Positions 8,509 to 21,900 of a DNA stretch of 64,000 nucleotides are shown one piece after another (within the stretch, counting starts at the first letter, position 1; each line of letters opens with the position of its first letter). The DNA is from Humulus lupulus. Taxonomy: Eukaryota > Streptophyta > Magnoliopsida > Rosales > Cannabaceae. The notes below the pieces were generated by a model that saw only the letters and a program-made list of their open reading frames with translations, was not told the origin of the DNA and did no database searches. The position numbers and the translations under genes were made by a program. The stretch is from NCBI RefSeq assembly GCF_963169125.1, contig NC_084797.1, positions 101,581,868-101,645,867 on the forward strand. The letters are read 5' to 3'.

Positions 8509-11500
8509 TTATTGGTAGTACTTGCGCAGGTGTTCACCTTTCCAATAGTGTGGAACAAGATCTCCATTCAAGCATGCAAGTTTGTAGGTGCCCGGATGAA
8601 GGACTTCTTCGATCTGGTAAGGTCCTTCCCAATTTGGTCCGAGCACTCCAGTAGTGGGGTCGCGGGTATTTAAGAAAACTCATCGTAGCACTAGGTCACC
8701 GACATTGAATTTCCTTTCTTTTACTTTTGAATTAAAATAACGGGCGAACTTTTGTTGGTATGCAGCAACTCGGAGTTGAGCTCTTTCTCGTCTCTCCTCA
8801 ATTGAGTCTAGGGACTCCATCATCAGTTGGCTATTCTGGTTCTGGTCGTATGTGATGCGTCGGTGTGAGGGGGGATCTAACTCGACTGGTAACATAGCTT
8901 CATACCCGTATGATAAGGAAAATGGGGTATGACCTGTCGCTGTTCGATGAGAAGTTCTATACGACCAGAGTACTTCAGGCAGCTGTTCTGGCCATGTTCC
9001 TTTAGCGTCTTCAAGTCTTTTCTTCAGGGTATCCTTAAGCATTTTATTCACTGCTTCAACTTGCCCATTTTCTTGTGGATGCGCGATTGAAGAAAAGCTT
9101 TTAATGATTTCGTGCCTTTCGCAGAAGTCTGTGAATAAGTCACTGTCAAACTGGGTGTCATTGTCTGAGACAATTTTGTGAGGCAAACCATATCGGCAAA
9201 CAATGTTCTTGATGACAAAGTCAAGAACTTTTTTGGTCGTTATGGTAGCGAGTGGCTTAGATTCGGCCCATTTGGTGAAGTAATCGACTGCTATGACTGC
9301 GTACTTCACTCTGCCTTTTCCCGTTGGCAGGGATCCAATCAAGTATATACCCCACACTGCGAAAGGCCAAGGACTCTGCATCTGTTTTAACTCGTTGGGA
9401 GCTGTGCGCGGGATCTTGGAAAATCTCTGACACTTGTCGCATTTTCATACAAACTCCATTGAGTTTTCATTCATAGTCGGCCAGAAATAGCCCTGCCCCA
9501 GAATCTTTTTCGCCAAACTTTTCCCCCCAGCGTGATCCCCGCAGAAGCCTTCATGTACTTCCCTCATCAGCTCCCTAGCTTTCTCTGGTATAATACATCT
9601 GAGCAGTGGCATGGAATATCCTCTTCGGTATAGAACACCATCGACCAATATATACCTAGCGGCCTGCCTTTGAAGAGTTCTGGCTTTGTTTCTATCTGCT
9701 GGTAGTACACCATTTGTAAGATATTCCAAGTAAGGCGCCATCCATGTGTCTCCCATCCGGATTTCCATACTGGTTTCATTTGCTCTTATGCTTGTCTCGC
9801 TCAATCTTTCTACTGGCACAATATTCAAAGTGTCAGCATCTTTCGCGCTTGCGAGTTTGGCTAAGGCATCTGCGTTCGAATTCTGATCCCAAGGTATTTC
9901 CTGGAGGGTATACTTTTTGAATTGAGCCAACAGATCTCTAGTTTTGTTCAAGTAGGCCACCATTTTGAGGCCTCGTGCTTGATATTCCCCTAGAACTTGA
10001 TTCACTACCAGCTAACGAATCACTATAAATATCCAGCACCTTTAAACTCATGTCTTTTGCCAATCTTAATCCAGCGAGGAGTGCTTCATATTCGACTTCA
10101 CTATTTGATGCTGTGAAATCGAACCTAATGGCGCAGTGAAATCGATGCCCTTCTGGCGTTATCAATATCACTCCCGCTCCTGCGTGAGATTCGTTGGACG
10201 ACCCATCTGTGAATAACTTCAACGAAGGAGTTCATCTTGGGGCTCAGGCGCATTAGGCTTTTCGCATTGTTCGTTGTCTGGGAGCTCAGTGAACTCCGCA
10301 ATAAGATCAGCCAAGACTAGTCCTTTTACTGCTGCTCCCAGTGAATATGTAATATCGAACTGTCCGAGTTCGACTGCCCATTTTAATAGACGCCCAGCCG
10401 CCTCTGGTTTTTGCAGGACTTGCAGAAGGGGCTGGTTGATTAAGACTGTAATGGGATGGGCTTGGAAGTAAGGATGTAGCTTCCTTGAGGCCAAGATTAA
10501 ACAATAAGCTAACCTCTCGATGGGAGGATATCTCAACTCTACTCCGATTAGCCTCTTGCTTACATAGTAAACCGCCTTTTGTACGCCTTCTTCCTCTCGT
10601 ACTAATACCGCACTAGCAGCAACTTCGGTGATCGCCAGGTAGATGAACAAAGTTTCTCCTTCGATAGGCTTTGATAAAATAGGAGGTTGTGCCATATGGG
10701 CCTTTAAAGATTGGAAAGCCTGCTCGCAGCCTTCTGTCCATTCAAACTTCTTGTTGCCTCTAAGTAGATTGAAGAAAGGGGCGCATTTATCCGTTGACTT
10801 GGAAATGAATCTACTTAGGGAAGCAATTCTTCCAGTTAAACTTTGCACATCCTTGATCTTCTCTGGCGATTTCATGTCGATCAGGGCTTTTATCTTGTCG
10901 GGGTTGGCCTCGATTCCTCTTGAATTAACGACGAACCCCAAAAATTTCCCTGATCCAACTCCGAAGGAACATTTGAGAGGATTAAGTTTCATCTGGTACT
11001 TGTTCAATACATCAAAACACTCTTGTAAATCCTTCACATGTCCTTCTGCTTTTTTCGACTTTACCAGCATGTCGTCCACGTACACCTCCATGTTTACTCC
11101 AATCAACTCCTTAAACATGTGGTTAACCAATCACTGGTAAGTCTCACCTGCGTTTTTCAGTCCGAAGGTCATCACTTTATAACAGTATAATCCCGTATCG
11201 GTCTGAAAGCTGGTGTGATCCTCGTCAGGGGGATGCATACTAATCTTATTGTAACATGAGTATGCATCCACGAAGGAGAGGATCTCATGTCCTGCAGTTG
11301 CATCGACCAGCTAGTCGATCCTTGGGAGTGGGAAACAATCCTTCGGGCAGGCTTTATTGAGGTCTGTGAAATCCACACAGGTTCGCCATTTGCCGTTAGG
11401 CTTGGGAACCAGCACTGGATTAGAGACCCACAATGGATAAAATGCCACCATTATGAACCCATTCTCCTTAAATCTTTCAACTTCTTCTTTTAAGGCTCTT

Positions 11501-14500
11501 GACCGATCCTTATCGAGCAGCCTTCTTTTCTGTTGCACGGGTGGAAAACTCTTGTCTATGTTTAGGACATGGCTGATAACTGCAGGATCTATCCCAGCCA
11601 TGTCTTTGTGCGACCAGGCAAAGACTTCCTAGTTCTTCCGCAAAAACTCCACCAGTGCATGCTTCGTGGTTGGCTCTAAGTTTTTCCCAACCTTTACAAC
11701 TCTGGTCGGGTCTTTTTCGTCAAGTTGGACCTCTTCCAGGTCCTCGACGGGTCCAACATTTTCCTCAAAATCCCCAAAGTGAGGATCTAAATCTCTATCC
11801 TCACTTTGGGCAACACCATATTTGGTGACTTCATCACCGGATTGGGCTTGTGTATCAATAGCCATCTGCAACCAATCTGGGGGAGTGCTCTTTGACGTTC
11901 CCTTCTTTGCCTTCGTGACTGAGGCGTTGTAGCACTCCCTGGCCTCCCTCTAATTTCCCAACATGCGTGCTACCCCTGCGTCTGTCAGGAATTTCATGGC
12001 TAAGTGCCATACTGAGGTGACGACTCGAAGATCAACCAATATAGGCCTTCCAATGACCGCACTGTACGCCAAGGGACAATCGACTACTATGAAAGTAACG
12101 AGTAATGTCCTGGTAGCAGGCATTGTACCTGCTGTCACTGGAAGTATGATTGACCCTGCTGGGGTGAGTCCCTCACCGGAGAAGCCGTATATTGTTTGGT
12201 TGCAGGGCTCCAAGTCCTTAACGAACAACTTCATGCATTCCAACGAAGATTTATACAGGATGTTCACTGAACTTCCTGTGTCAACTAGCACTCTTTTCAC
12301 CATCATGTTGGCCATTTGGATATCCACGACGAGCAGATCGGAATGTGGGAACCGTACATGTTGGGCGTCGATATCAGAGAAGGTTATTTCACCTTCTTCT
12401 GACCGATCCTTTTTTGGCGCGCGGTCCTCCACAGTCATCATCTCGATGTCCTGGTCGTGGCGCAGAGTCCGAGCATATTATTCTCTGGCCTTTCCGCTAT
12501 TTCTCACGAGGTGCGTGCCTCCACAGATGGTTAACAATGTGCCAGTTACGAGATCAAGCTGCAAATGTGGCGAGCGTTGGCATGTGGGCGCTTGCTCGTT
12601 GCCACCTAGAGCTTCTCGTTGGGAATTTCCCGAGGCCCGTATATATCTTCTCAAGTGTCCTTTTCTAATAAGGAACTCGATCTCATCCTTCAGTTGGGTG
12701 CATTCATTGGTATCATGTCCGTAGTCGTTATGATAACGACAGAACTTGGTAGTGTCTTTTCTCGAAATATCCTTTGGAATGGGGGCAGGTTTCTTATAAG
12801 GCACACTGGAACTCGTGGCCTGATAAACCTCTCCTCGAGACTCAATAAGGGCAGTGTAGTTAGTGAACCGAGGTTCATAACGATTACCCTTGGCTCGTTT
12901 ATTATCAGAGGTGGAAGGCTCATTGTGCTGCCGTTTCCCCCCATTCTTGCCATTGTCGTTGCCGTTCCCGTTGCCTTTGCCGTTGTCGTTGGGTTTGGAC
13001 CCATTAGCAGCTTTGGCGGGTTCGGCAGTCCCCTTGTCTTTGCCTGGGGGCTTTCCTTCATTGGCGATGGCATCCTCGAGCTTGATATATCGATCAGCTC
13101 GATCCAAAAATTCCTGGGTAGTCCTGACCCCATGCTTTTTGAGGCTGTCCCAGATAGGCGTGCGGTGCTTAACCCCTGCAGTTATGGCCATCGTATTGCC
13201 TTCGTCTCCCACTATTTTCGCCCCAGCAGCTGCTCGCATAAAATGTTGGACGTAGTCCTTCAGTGGTTCTCCGTCTTGCTGGCGTATTTCGACCAGCTGA
13301 TTTGCCTCAGTCGGGTGCACACGACCCGCATAGAACTGTCCGTAGAATTCCTTCACGAACATCTCCCAGGAAACTATAATTGCAGGAGGGAATTTGAAAA
13401 ACCACTCTTGTGCGGCATCAGAAAGTTTCGCAGGGAAGATCCTGCACCGAGCATCTTCAGACACTTTCTGAATGTCCATTTGTATCTCAAACTTGTTGAC
13501 GTGAAATACCGAGTCACCATACCCGTCAAATTTCGGAAGCGTAGGCATCTTAAACATGCTAGGAGTTTCTGTCATAGCTATCCTCTGGACGACAGGAGTG
13601 CCCTTTCTCCTATCGTGGTCGATATAAGATGTTCTTCCCCCGACCAGCTGCTGCATTGCCTGGTTAAGAGCATCTATCTAGGCCTGCACGGCGCCAGGAA
13701 TGGCCAGGGCCTCTGGTGCCGGGGGGACGTACTCGTCGTGCCGCTCCTGGCGATCGTTGAGTACGTCTCTTAAATCCTCATCTCTCCTCCGCTACTTGCT
13801 AGCTCCGAGCTGGTTGAAGACGTTATTTTGTCTGGGCTGCCCCCCAGCGTCCCATCTTTCGGGTTTGTCATCCCTAGGTGGCAGGCTTCTGCCTCCACCT
13901 CTTTCTTCATTCCTCCGACCGGCATTTCCTTTGCCTGAGTCAGCCTTGTTATAACCATGGCCATCTCTGAATCTTGATTGGCTATGATGGGATTGAATGT
14001 TCCCTCGGTTGCCTTCTCGTGCTGGAACCTCCCGAGTGTTAGAGGGTGGCCTGCGTTGGTCGGTAGGTCCCCGTGCATTATCATGCCGTGGGGGGCCTCG
14101 GACCGCAGATCCTGAATCTGAGTTCCTTCTATTACCAGGAGGACGCTGTCCTCTGCTTGGAGGGTTTGGCTCGTCGCCCTTATGGCGTCTAGGAATGCGA
14201 GGCGGCTGCCCGACCCTATTCTGCCTTTGTTGCGGGGGATTTCCGCGACCAGCTTGGGATGGAGGCTGCGCCTTAGGGTCCTTCAGCGGGACATCGTCTT
14301 GAGGCACCGGTGGCTGCTCGGGCCTTTGGGGGCTGGATAGGCAGGCTAGGATTAGAACCCCTCTAGGGCGGTCCATTCGTAGGTTGATCAGGCTATGAGG
14401 CAGGTGCAGCCTGGTTCCTAGCTAGTTGTAGGGTTGCTTCGAGGGCTTCCATGGCCTCCCTCTGGTGATGGTCCATCTCCGCCTGTCTTTCACTCAGTTC

Positions 14501-14746
14501 TAGGCACTGCCATTCGATCTCCTGTTGCTGCCGCGCCATAATTTCGGCAGCACTTTTTTGGCTGGCCCTCAGATTGGCCAGTTCATCCTGCAATACCCCC
14601 GGGGTATTCCTCAGCATCTTGGAATCCATTTCTTCCTCCTCGAATTCCAAATGTGGCTCATCCTCAGTCACATTTGGAGGAGGAGGAGGCGGGTGAGATG
14701 GTGCAGCGCCAGCCGCCTGTCCAGTTTTCTTGGTAGTTTTCGCCAT
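8509..14746 (-). pseudogene. gag-pol: gag-pol polyprotein of element A (Tat lineage), broken
   Basis: The start at 14746 gives MAKTTKK, a proline tract and a coiled coil (to 14393). Gag follows in another frame (14376-13792, 13656-12478), with the capsid-like block around WEMFVKEFYGQF and a CRYHNDYGHDTNEC zinc-knuckle-like motif near 12720. Protease has DTGSSVNIL (near 12270). Reverse transcriptase has DFTDLNKACP and YVDD (11601-10219). RNase H has FTDGSSNESHAGAG (10222-9938). Integrase has an HHCC finger and the DDE core (about 9700-8800), with no chromodomain. The stop is at 8509. In-frame stops occur near 13792, 12478, 11950, 11629, 11311, 11119, 9445 and 8680. A one-base loss near 10220 and a one-base gain near 10010 shift and restore the frame in RNase H. 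Confidence 0.9.
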
Positions 14747-14769
14747 TGATATTTCAACGATACAGTATC

Positions 14770-14793
14770 AAGCTCTCAATGAAAGCACCAGAA
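14770..14793 (-). other. Putative primer-binding region of element A
   Basis: The 24 bases next to the 5' LTR end read, on the minus strand, TCTGGTGCTTTCATTGAGAG. The same text follows the LTR of B at 55799-55822, and a related form follows E's LTR. Position implies a primer site, but I cannot assign the tRNA with certainty. Confidence 0.55.
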
Positions 14794-15384
14794 TGTTGAC
14801 CCTAATTTTGGCCAACTGACACGGAGTCAAATATGCTTGATGTGGACAAATACGTTAAAATGAATGTGATGAGAAAAACAATAAAGAACACAAGAGTTTA
14901 TAGTGGTTCGGCCCCAGAATCTGGTAACAACCTACATCCACTTGAATTGTTATTGATATAGGATTCAAAGGAGTGATCAAAGAACTAGGGTTCAATGAGT
15001 TTCACCAACCTCTGAAGAACAAAACAATATATCAAATAGAATAACTCTAATCTTAGATAATCAGAAAGCCAAAAGTCCCCTCCTTGAGCTATCTTTCTCT
15101 ATTTATAGGCTCAAGGGGGAATACATTAGTTTGTTACAGATATTCTTTCCTAAATAATCGGATACTCAGGAAATCATGGGAGTGAATCTTGGGATTGACT
15201 AAGATCTTTATAAAATTATCGTGAGACACGCGGAACCTGCGACCATACTGGTCGCAAGTAAACCTCAATCGCCTTTTGCTTGCAATATCCTTACTGTTCG
15301 ATACCCTAGCAGAATTCCACCAGGTGTCAGCTACGTGTCCAGAAATCACTTGCCACGTCATCCGTGCCTATTTTTTGGATAACA
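14794..15384 (-). repeat. 5' LTR of element A
   Basis: 591 bp, same ends as the 3' LTR, about 25 mismatches to it. It ends at GATAACA and is followed by the CAAAG target duplication. Confidence 0.93.
15099..15108 (-). promoter_or_regulatory. TATA-box candidate in the 5' LTR of element A
   Basis: Read on the minus strand this is CTATAAATAG, flanked by GAGC. The same site is present in B (55484-55493). It is the likely core promoter of the genomic RNA. Confidence 0.6.
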
Positions 15385-16093
15385 CAAAGTGATATTATTT
15401 ATATTTTTTATTCAATATATGTGTCTTTACAGTTTATACATTTTAGTAATTTATGTTCTTCTATCATCTTCTTTATCTTTATTCATTGTTGCTAATATTA
15501 TATATAGAATTAGTCATGCTTTTTCTATGTATTTAAAGTTAGTATAAATAACATTAATGCTTAGTTTTATGTTCAATCTTTTATTGCATTATGGTGTAAT
15601 GATATAGTGTCATTCTTATATTTTTCATAAGATATTAACATATTGCTTCCAAAGTAAGAACATATTTTCTCAAATATATTTTTGTGAAACATGCATGCAC
15701 TTTCATGTTAAATCCTCCAAATAAGTAGTTGGGATGTGAACTATTTGTTTGTGTAAATTTTATGAATCAATGATCTAAATAGCTAAACAATGCATATGGG
15801 TGACTCTTGATGCCTTTCTATTCTCTAATCTTGGATTACATCTTATTTTTATTTTTTATTTTACAATCAAATTCTCAAAATAAAAATCTTACACCCATTT
15901 CCCTTTCATTATCTTTCACTAACCTTTTGCGTTTATTTTCCACTAATATATTTTGCTCTTAATTACATCCTTGTGGAATCGACCGCCCGATCTTTACTAC
16001 AACCACCGCTTAGTGGATGCACATTTTGGGCGTTAAACATGTGATAAAGGATTATACCCATCCTCAAAGCATTTCGGTCAACGGGGGACTATT
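15385..16093. repeat. Right part of the possible old LTR and adjoining spacer
   Basis: It starts with the second CAAAG copy. It is AT-rich and non-coding. The last part includes GTGGAATCGACC and a GGATGCACATTTTGGGCG motif before TTAAACA at 16039. The 54 bases after that lead to the insertion site of the solo LTR at 16094. No gene is seen. Confidence 0.35.
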
Positions 16094-18120
16094 TGTTAGG
16101 ATTAATGCCCTAAAAGCATGTAAAGACATTTTATAGGTTTGAAATAAAAGTACAATTTTATTATATTTGAATGTTATAATTATTGTTTGAATTAATTATA
16201 TAATAATATCAAGAAAATTCCCTATTCATTCATGAGAATATGATCTTGTATTAGTACGAGAGAATTAAGATCATATATAATGAATAAAATAGTTAGTAAT
16301 ATATTAAAGTAAGGAATCTTTAATGAATGGTTACTAGTACGGTTTGCTAAGCGTACGAGATGCAAGTAATCTAGATTCAGATTACTGATGTGGATAAATA
16401 TCTTAGTAAATGTGTTGTATATAATAAAGATTATATATGATAAAACCGATGAGAATTAATTATCTATAACTTGCTATTTGACGTAAAGATTTAATTCTTG
16501 TCATAATAGATGATCATTTGTAGATCAATCTAAATCCTGAGTATTCATGAACTCTTGTTTATGTTTATTGGATCATTTGATTCACTCGTTAAGGTCTCTT
16601 AGAATAATGAGGCTAATGACTTTTGTTTTGGAGATTCAATATCATGATGGCTGGGAACATGAATTACAATATTGGAATCCATGCTTTCCTAACGGATTGA
16701 ATGTTGGTTCCCTTAAGGGTTGATTCTGCAACTGAATAGTTATTGAGCTTAAATCTATAATTAGATTATAGAATAATTATTTGCTAGTGAATTAATGGTA
16801 CTTAAGGATCAAGAGGTAATTAGAAGGGTAAAACAGTAATTTTGACCAACTCTAATTAATGAACCAATAATGGAGGACAAAACTACATATATTGATTATA
16901 TCAATGGACTACTAGAGAAAACTCTGTAAATATAATTCTATAAATACTTAAAGTGCAATTCCATATTTATAGTGTAGTAATCATAGAATTAATAAATAAG
17001 ATTATTAGATTAAAGAGTTTAATTAATAATCTGGTTTATTGGAGCTTCGTATTATAGATTCATGGTCCCCAGATCACCTCTGTCCTACACTATCAAGGGT
17101 AAAGATATCAAAAGAAATATTTATTAAGAGAAATGACTAAATTGCAAAGGAAATAATTTTCTAGGACAAGGAAATAATTATTTGATAATTATGGGTAATT
17201 GATTAATTGTGAATTAATTAATTATTTAACTATATATTTTTTATTTTGAAAAACTATAGGTTAAAATTAATATTAATCCTATTTGGATTACAAAGAGAGA
17301 AAATAATAGATATCTTATCTATAATATGATATTTATTCATTTAATTTAAAACTGATATTTTATAATAAAGTTAATTTTTAATTAATTGATATTGATGTTG
17401 GAATAAATATCTTGTCTCAAAAGTTGATTAAATAAACAAATGAGAAAATTAGGGCAACCCTAATAGGGCTGGGCGACACACACTATACAATACAATGTGT
17501 GGCGCCTAGCATCAAGGATTTTATCCCTTGGATTTGAATTTTAAATTTCAAATAAATTTGTTTAATGAGTTATTTAATTATTCTTTTTAAATATGATTTA
17601 AGTAGATAATTAAATGAAAATATCTAATCAGTTTTTACTTTGAATTATATTTCAATTAAATAAATATTATTTAATTAGATTAAATATATTTATAAATCTG
17701 ATATACGTGATATTCAGAAGATGGATGGATAATCAGACTCTCTCTCTAAAGCGATAGTTTTCTCTAAACCTAAAAACTATTCTAAACCTTCTCTCTATCA
17801 AAACTCTCTAGATCTCATGTGTTGAGTACATCTAGGGAGTCACATAAATCAACCTTTTGAATCCTACGTGCCCACACACGTCCTTGTGTAATTGAGGATT
17901 GGTCTTGAAGACCAGGGTGTGAGATCTCAGAACATTGGATTGGAAGATCGTTGATTTATACAAACTCAAGGGCACTTGATAAGCTACAAGAGATAATCCC
18001 TCACCTTTGTATGTGGTTTAATATTTATATATGTATATGATCCTAGCTTGTATTAATATTTATTCAAATGGGTCCATATAATTTGTTGCGTACATTTGAT
18101 TTGATCATTTAATACCAACA
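16094..18120. mobile_element. Solo LTR H1
   Basis: 2027 bp starting TGTTAGGATTAATGCC and ending AATACCAACA, flanked by a perfect 5-bp duplication CTATT (16089-16093 and 18121-18125). It contains no coding region. It is closely similar to 23306-25288 along its length. A TATA-like CTATAAATA lies at about 16938. The short inverted ends (TGTTAGG, CCAACA) are LTR-like. The lineage cannot be told without internal DNA. Confidence 0.88.
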
Positions 18121-18974
18121 CTATTAGCCTCATCACACAAATACACACGCCTAACTTCCTCTTAATGTCACCTGACACATTTTATCCATAAAATACTTAC
18201 AAGTCGACTCTTACTAACTGTCAAGCCATAGACAATAAGCTTCCATAACAAGTCTTATCTTATCGTCTATCATTGGTCTACCATACTGAATCACCTTATG
18301 CCATTCACTCAATAATGACCAATCTGGTAACCTTGTACCGCTTTTTTTTCCTCATATACACAATCAATCTTAATCTCATAAACAAGTTAATTCATGATCC
18401 TTAGAACAATCTCGTAAAGTCTAACCACTCACATAAACTTCCTACCTAGAACCATATCTTGACAACACGTCACTTTGACACCATACTTCTGTCCTTACAT
18501 CATTTTTTTTAATTTCATCTTAACTATAACATCCCAGTTATAGAACATAACTTCTTTTCTCGTTAACTAATACAACATCTCTCTATCAAACCATCACGGT
18601 CATGCCTAAAAAATAACATACAATGTGGTGCGTTGAACATAACGCGATAAGTTAAATGTACCATGACGCGTTGAACGTAGGCGACGCATTAAACATAACG
18701 TGACGCGTTAAAAGCAACTCCATTCAACCTTATTCCTCCAATCCAGATACCCATTCTTTCTCACATGAGGCTTCCAATTACACTAACCGATACCATCATA
18801 AAAACATACAACTTATTGAGTCTACCCTTACTAAATCTGTGTTGACTAGCAGCAGCAAAGCGTAAAAAAAAACTAAAGAAAAACAAAAAAACTTAAAACT
18901 TACAGTGCAATGAGTCAAGTCATCTCGGTCTTCATGTGCAAATCGTGAGGGTCTACAGGAACGTTAAAACTATT
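18121..18974 (-). other. Decayed internal region of gypsy element G
   Basis: This segment lies on the internal side of the primer site at 18975-18986, so it should be leader and gag DNA of a minus-strand element. No gag motif can be read, and stops are frequent in all frames. It has several GACGCGTTGAAC-like short repeats near 18640-18710. Confidence 0.4.
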
Positions 18975-18986
18975 TCTCTGATACCA
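18975..18986 (-). other. Primer-binding site (tRNA-iMet type) of element G
   Basis: On the minus strand it reads TGGTATCAGAGA, two bases from the LTR end at 18989. It matches the plant initiator-tRNA primer site except at the last base. Confidence 0.8.
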
Positions 18987-18988
18987 AA

Positions 18989-21900
18989 TGTAATGACCCG
19001 TCATAAACTAAATAATTTACTACTAAACATTTATTGAAACTCTTTCGAAAATGAACATGAAGTAAATATCATTTACAAAACATGCAACTTGAGATCACGC
19101 TATTTAAAATAAACCATATCTCACATACATATCGTTGGTAAACACACAAGTTATTAAAACTCAACATAAAACCATGACTTGAAGACTTTTAAAACCATGC
19201 ATAAGTAGCTTCCCCTTTGACCCCCAAGTCGACAATCACAACATGCACACATCTAACTGAGCCTGCTCCAACTCATCGCTTCGTCAACTACGCTTTTGCT
19301 TTTACCAACAACATAGAATACCTGTGAGTTGATGCCCAACAAGAAGAGTTATATAGAACAAAATCCCAAAAGCCCAAAAATATAAGGAAAACATAAATTG
19401 TAAAACATAAAACATAAACTAATTCATATCCTCACAACCTAAAACATAAACAACTCATAGTTGGTACCTTAACATACAAAATTCCATAGCCAACATTTTC
19501 GTATCGTAACATAATCATAACATATATAAACTATCCTAAAAATTCTATCTATAACATAATGTAAGCATAGAATACAATAAACATAGTGTAACATATTCAA
19601 TCCATTACTGGTGTCATTCTGGCTAGTTGTGCAAACCAGCACGAATTAACATAAGCAAGCATCTTTCATAATGTAAGCATGCCACATAAACATGCAGCAT
19701 ATTCACACGTATCTCAGTCACACACAACATGCATTAGTCAATAACATAGCTTTTAACATAATTAATAACATGATTCATACCATAGTTCATAACATAATTC
19801 GTAACAAAATTCCTAACATAATTCATTGCATAGCTTATAACATGATTTATAATATTACATACAAAGTTTACCAAATTTAAGTACGTCGAGCGTACACCCT
19901 ACATGCATGTGTCCACTCTTCTTACCTAAGATCAAACAGCGCTACACACACATAAACATTTCCCTTCAAGTATCCTTGGCGAGCCTATCATATCATATAA
20001 CTTGAAAACCTTTAAACCCAAGCAAAACAAAAACCATATTAAAATACATCCATGTCCTTCTTAAGGCTAATTCATCCTCAAAATATACCTAAGAAAGTCT
20101 TAAAACCCTATTGAATAAATCCCCAAACCAAAAGGTACCGATAAATATATATATCAAAATGGTACATTTCAACCAAAATATTGCATTTCTGGGCAACTGG
20201 CGCAGTCACGCCAGTGCCTAGGCGTGGTTGTTAGGGTTTTATGCCCTAATTAAAACTCAATTTCTTTGTAATCTCATTTATTATCAATAAAAAAAATAGA
20301 AATCATTTTTTGACTTGGTCAATCACCTTGCTCACATGTTTTATTTTCATGATTATTTGTTTAATATAAACTTCTATTAACTCCTGAGCATATAACTAAT
20401 CGTATTTATAGTGATGTAATAACAGTGGAATATAAATATGATTATATGTTCAAAATAAGTTATTCCTAAGATTAGTCAGTGCACAGGATTTACACTGACT
20501 TGCCAATCTATGATATGATCTACTTACACATTGTAGTGTTATGTCATTTCTAGAACATTATCCAAGTAGATAAGATCAGATGTATTTGTTACATCGGACT
20601 TGACGGATATTGACAGTTGATAGGATAAGTAAACATACCGTTGTTATCTATTTTAGTCATACCATATAGTTGACCATAGGTCAATTCAATCCCAATTCTG
20701 AGTGGTTAGTATTCTAACTGATTATATTATTTGAGTTCTTTGACTTGTTCGTTACCATCTTACCCTACATACTAGCCCATACTTACATCTTGGGAACTCG
20801 GTATTATAATTGAGTGGGAGTGTTAATCATAGATATGAACATCTATAGCTTCTGGTGAAGAAGTGAAATGATGGTTTCCTTTTAGTTTGGTTCAAGGTGC
20901 TAAATGATAGATATCTCATTTCAATAATTAATATTAGTTTACTGAAATATCATTTACAAGGAACTAAGTGTTTTAATGATAAAATACAATGAGGGGTAAA
21001 ACGGTATTTTAGACCCATCTCATTGTAGACCATCTATAGATGATTGAGTGAAAATTATGGTTGTAACAATGGATAATTAATAGCGTATCTATATTTGCTA
21101 TAGAGCATTCTATGAATTCAAGAGTGCAATTCTAAGTCTTTAGTGGAGTCACGAGGAATTAATAAGTTAGTAAATTTATTTGTTAGATTTATGATAACTT
21201 ATTGGAGCTTGATTTCATAGGTCCATGGTCCCCATTGTACCTTGCATAAAATCATTTTGATAGTCTCAATTAATTGATTTAATTATCAATTAGAATTATA
21301 AAAGTTGACCAGGTCAATTTTTGATAGTTTCAAAGAGTTATGTAATTTAGAGAAGAAAAGAAAAATTATGGCAGATTTATTAATTAAAATAAATTGGTAT
21401 CTAAATTAATAAATAAGTTTAAATCATGGTTCAAATTATAAATAATTAATTTGATAAAGGATTTAAATAATTATTTAATTAATTAAATCATTAAAAAAAT
21501 AATACAGGCCTTGATTTTAAGTCCAACGGGCTTATAATCAAATGGAAAATTTCACGGGCCTAAAGCCCATGATAATTTCGACCTAGGACTATTAATTGGC
21601 TATTATTTTATTGATTTTTTAATTAAATAAATGACCTAAATAAGTCTATAAAATGAATGTTAAGTGAGAGTTGAAATTAGATGACAGACACTAGTTTTCT
21701 TATAGATTTTAGATTCTCTCTAAACATAAGTATTTTTCTAAGCCTTATTGTTCTTTTCTCTTCTTCTCTCTATATCTATCTCATGTGTCGAGAATTGCCC
21801 ACTCTATTCTAGGTTCTCCTAAGGATACTTTGGAAGGTTGTGAAGAAAATTGAAGATTGGTTCAGTTTCTTGGTAATACTCTACGACAGAAAGGATACAA

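Larger units (their letters stand above)
3748..15384 (-). mobile_element. Complete Tat-lineage Ty3/gypsy retrotransposon (element A)
   Basis: The 11.6-kb element lies on the minus strand with two 591-bp LTRs starting TGTTATCC and ending GTCAACA (element orientation). A perfect 5-bp target duplication CAAAG lies at 3743-3747 and 15385-15389. Order along the element: 5' LTR, primer site, gag, protease, reverse transcriptase, RNase H, integrase without chromodomain, then an antisense extra ORF, a purine tract and the 3' LTR. This order, with the antisense ORF between pol and the 3' LTR, is known for some Tat-lineage elements. I count about 25 substitutions between the LTRs (about 4%), so the insertion is moderately recent. 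All coding parts are broken. Confidence 0.93.

Noticed and set aside
12619..13773. 384-codon plus frame opposite gag of A
   Set aside because: Mirror frame of the minus-strand gag, with no domain and not conserved as an intact frame opposite gag in B. Gag is supported by its motifs and by B.
19692..19880. 62-codon frame with repeated Ile-Ile-Asn pattern
   Set aside because: Produced by the repeated ATAACAT text in the LTR of element G. No codon-level structure.
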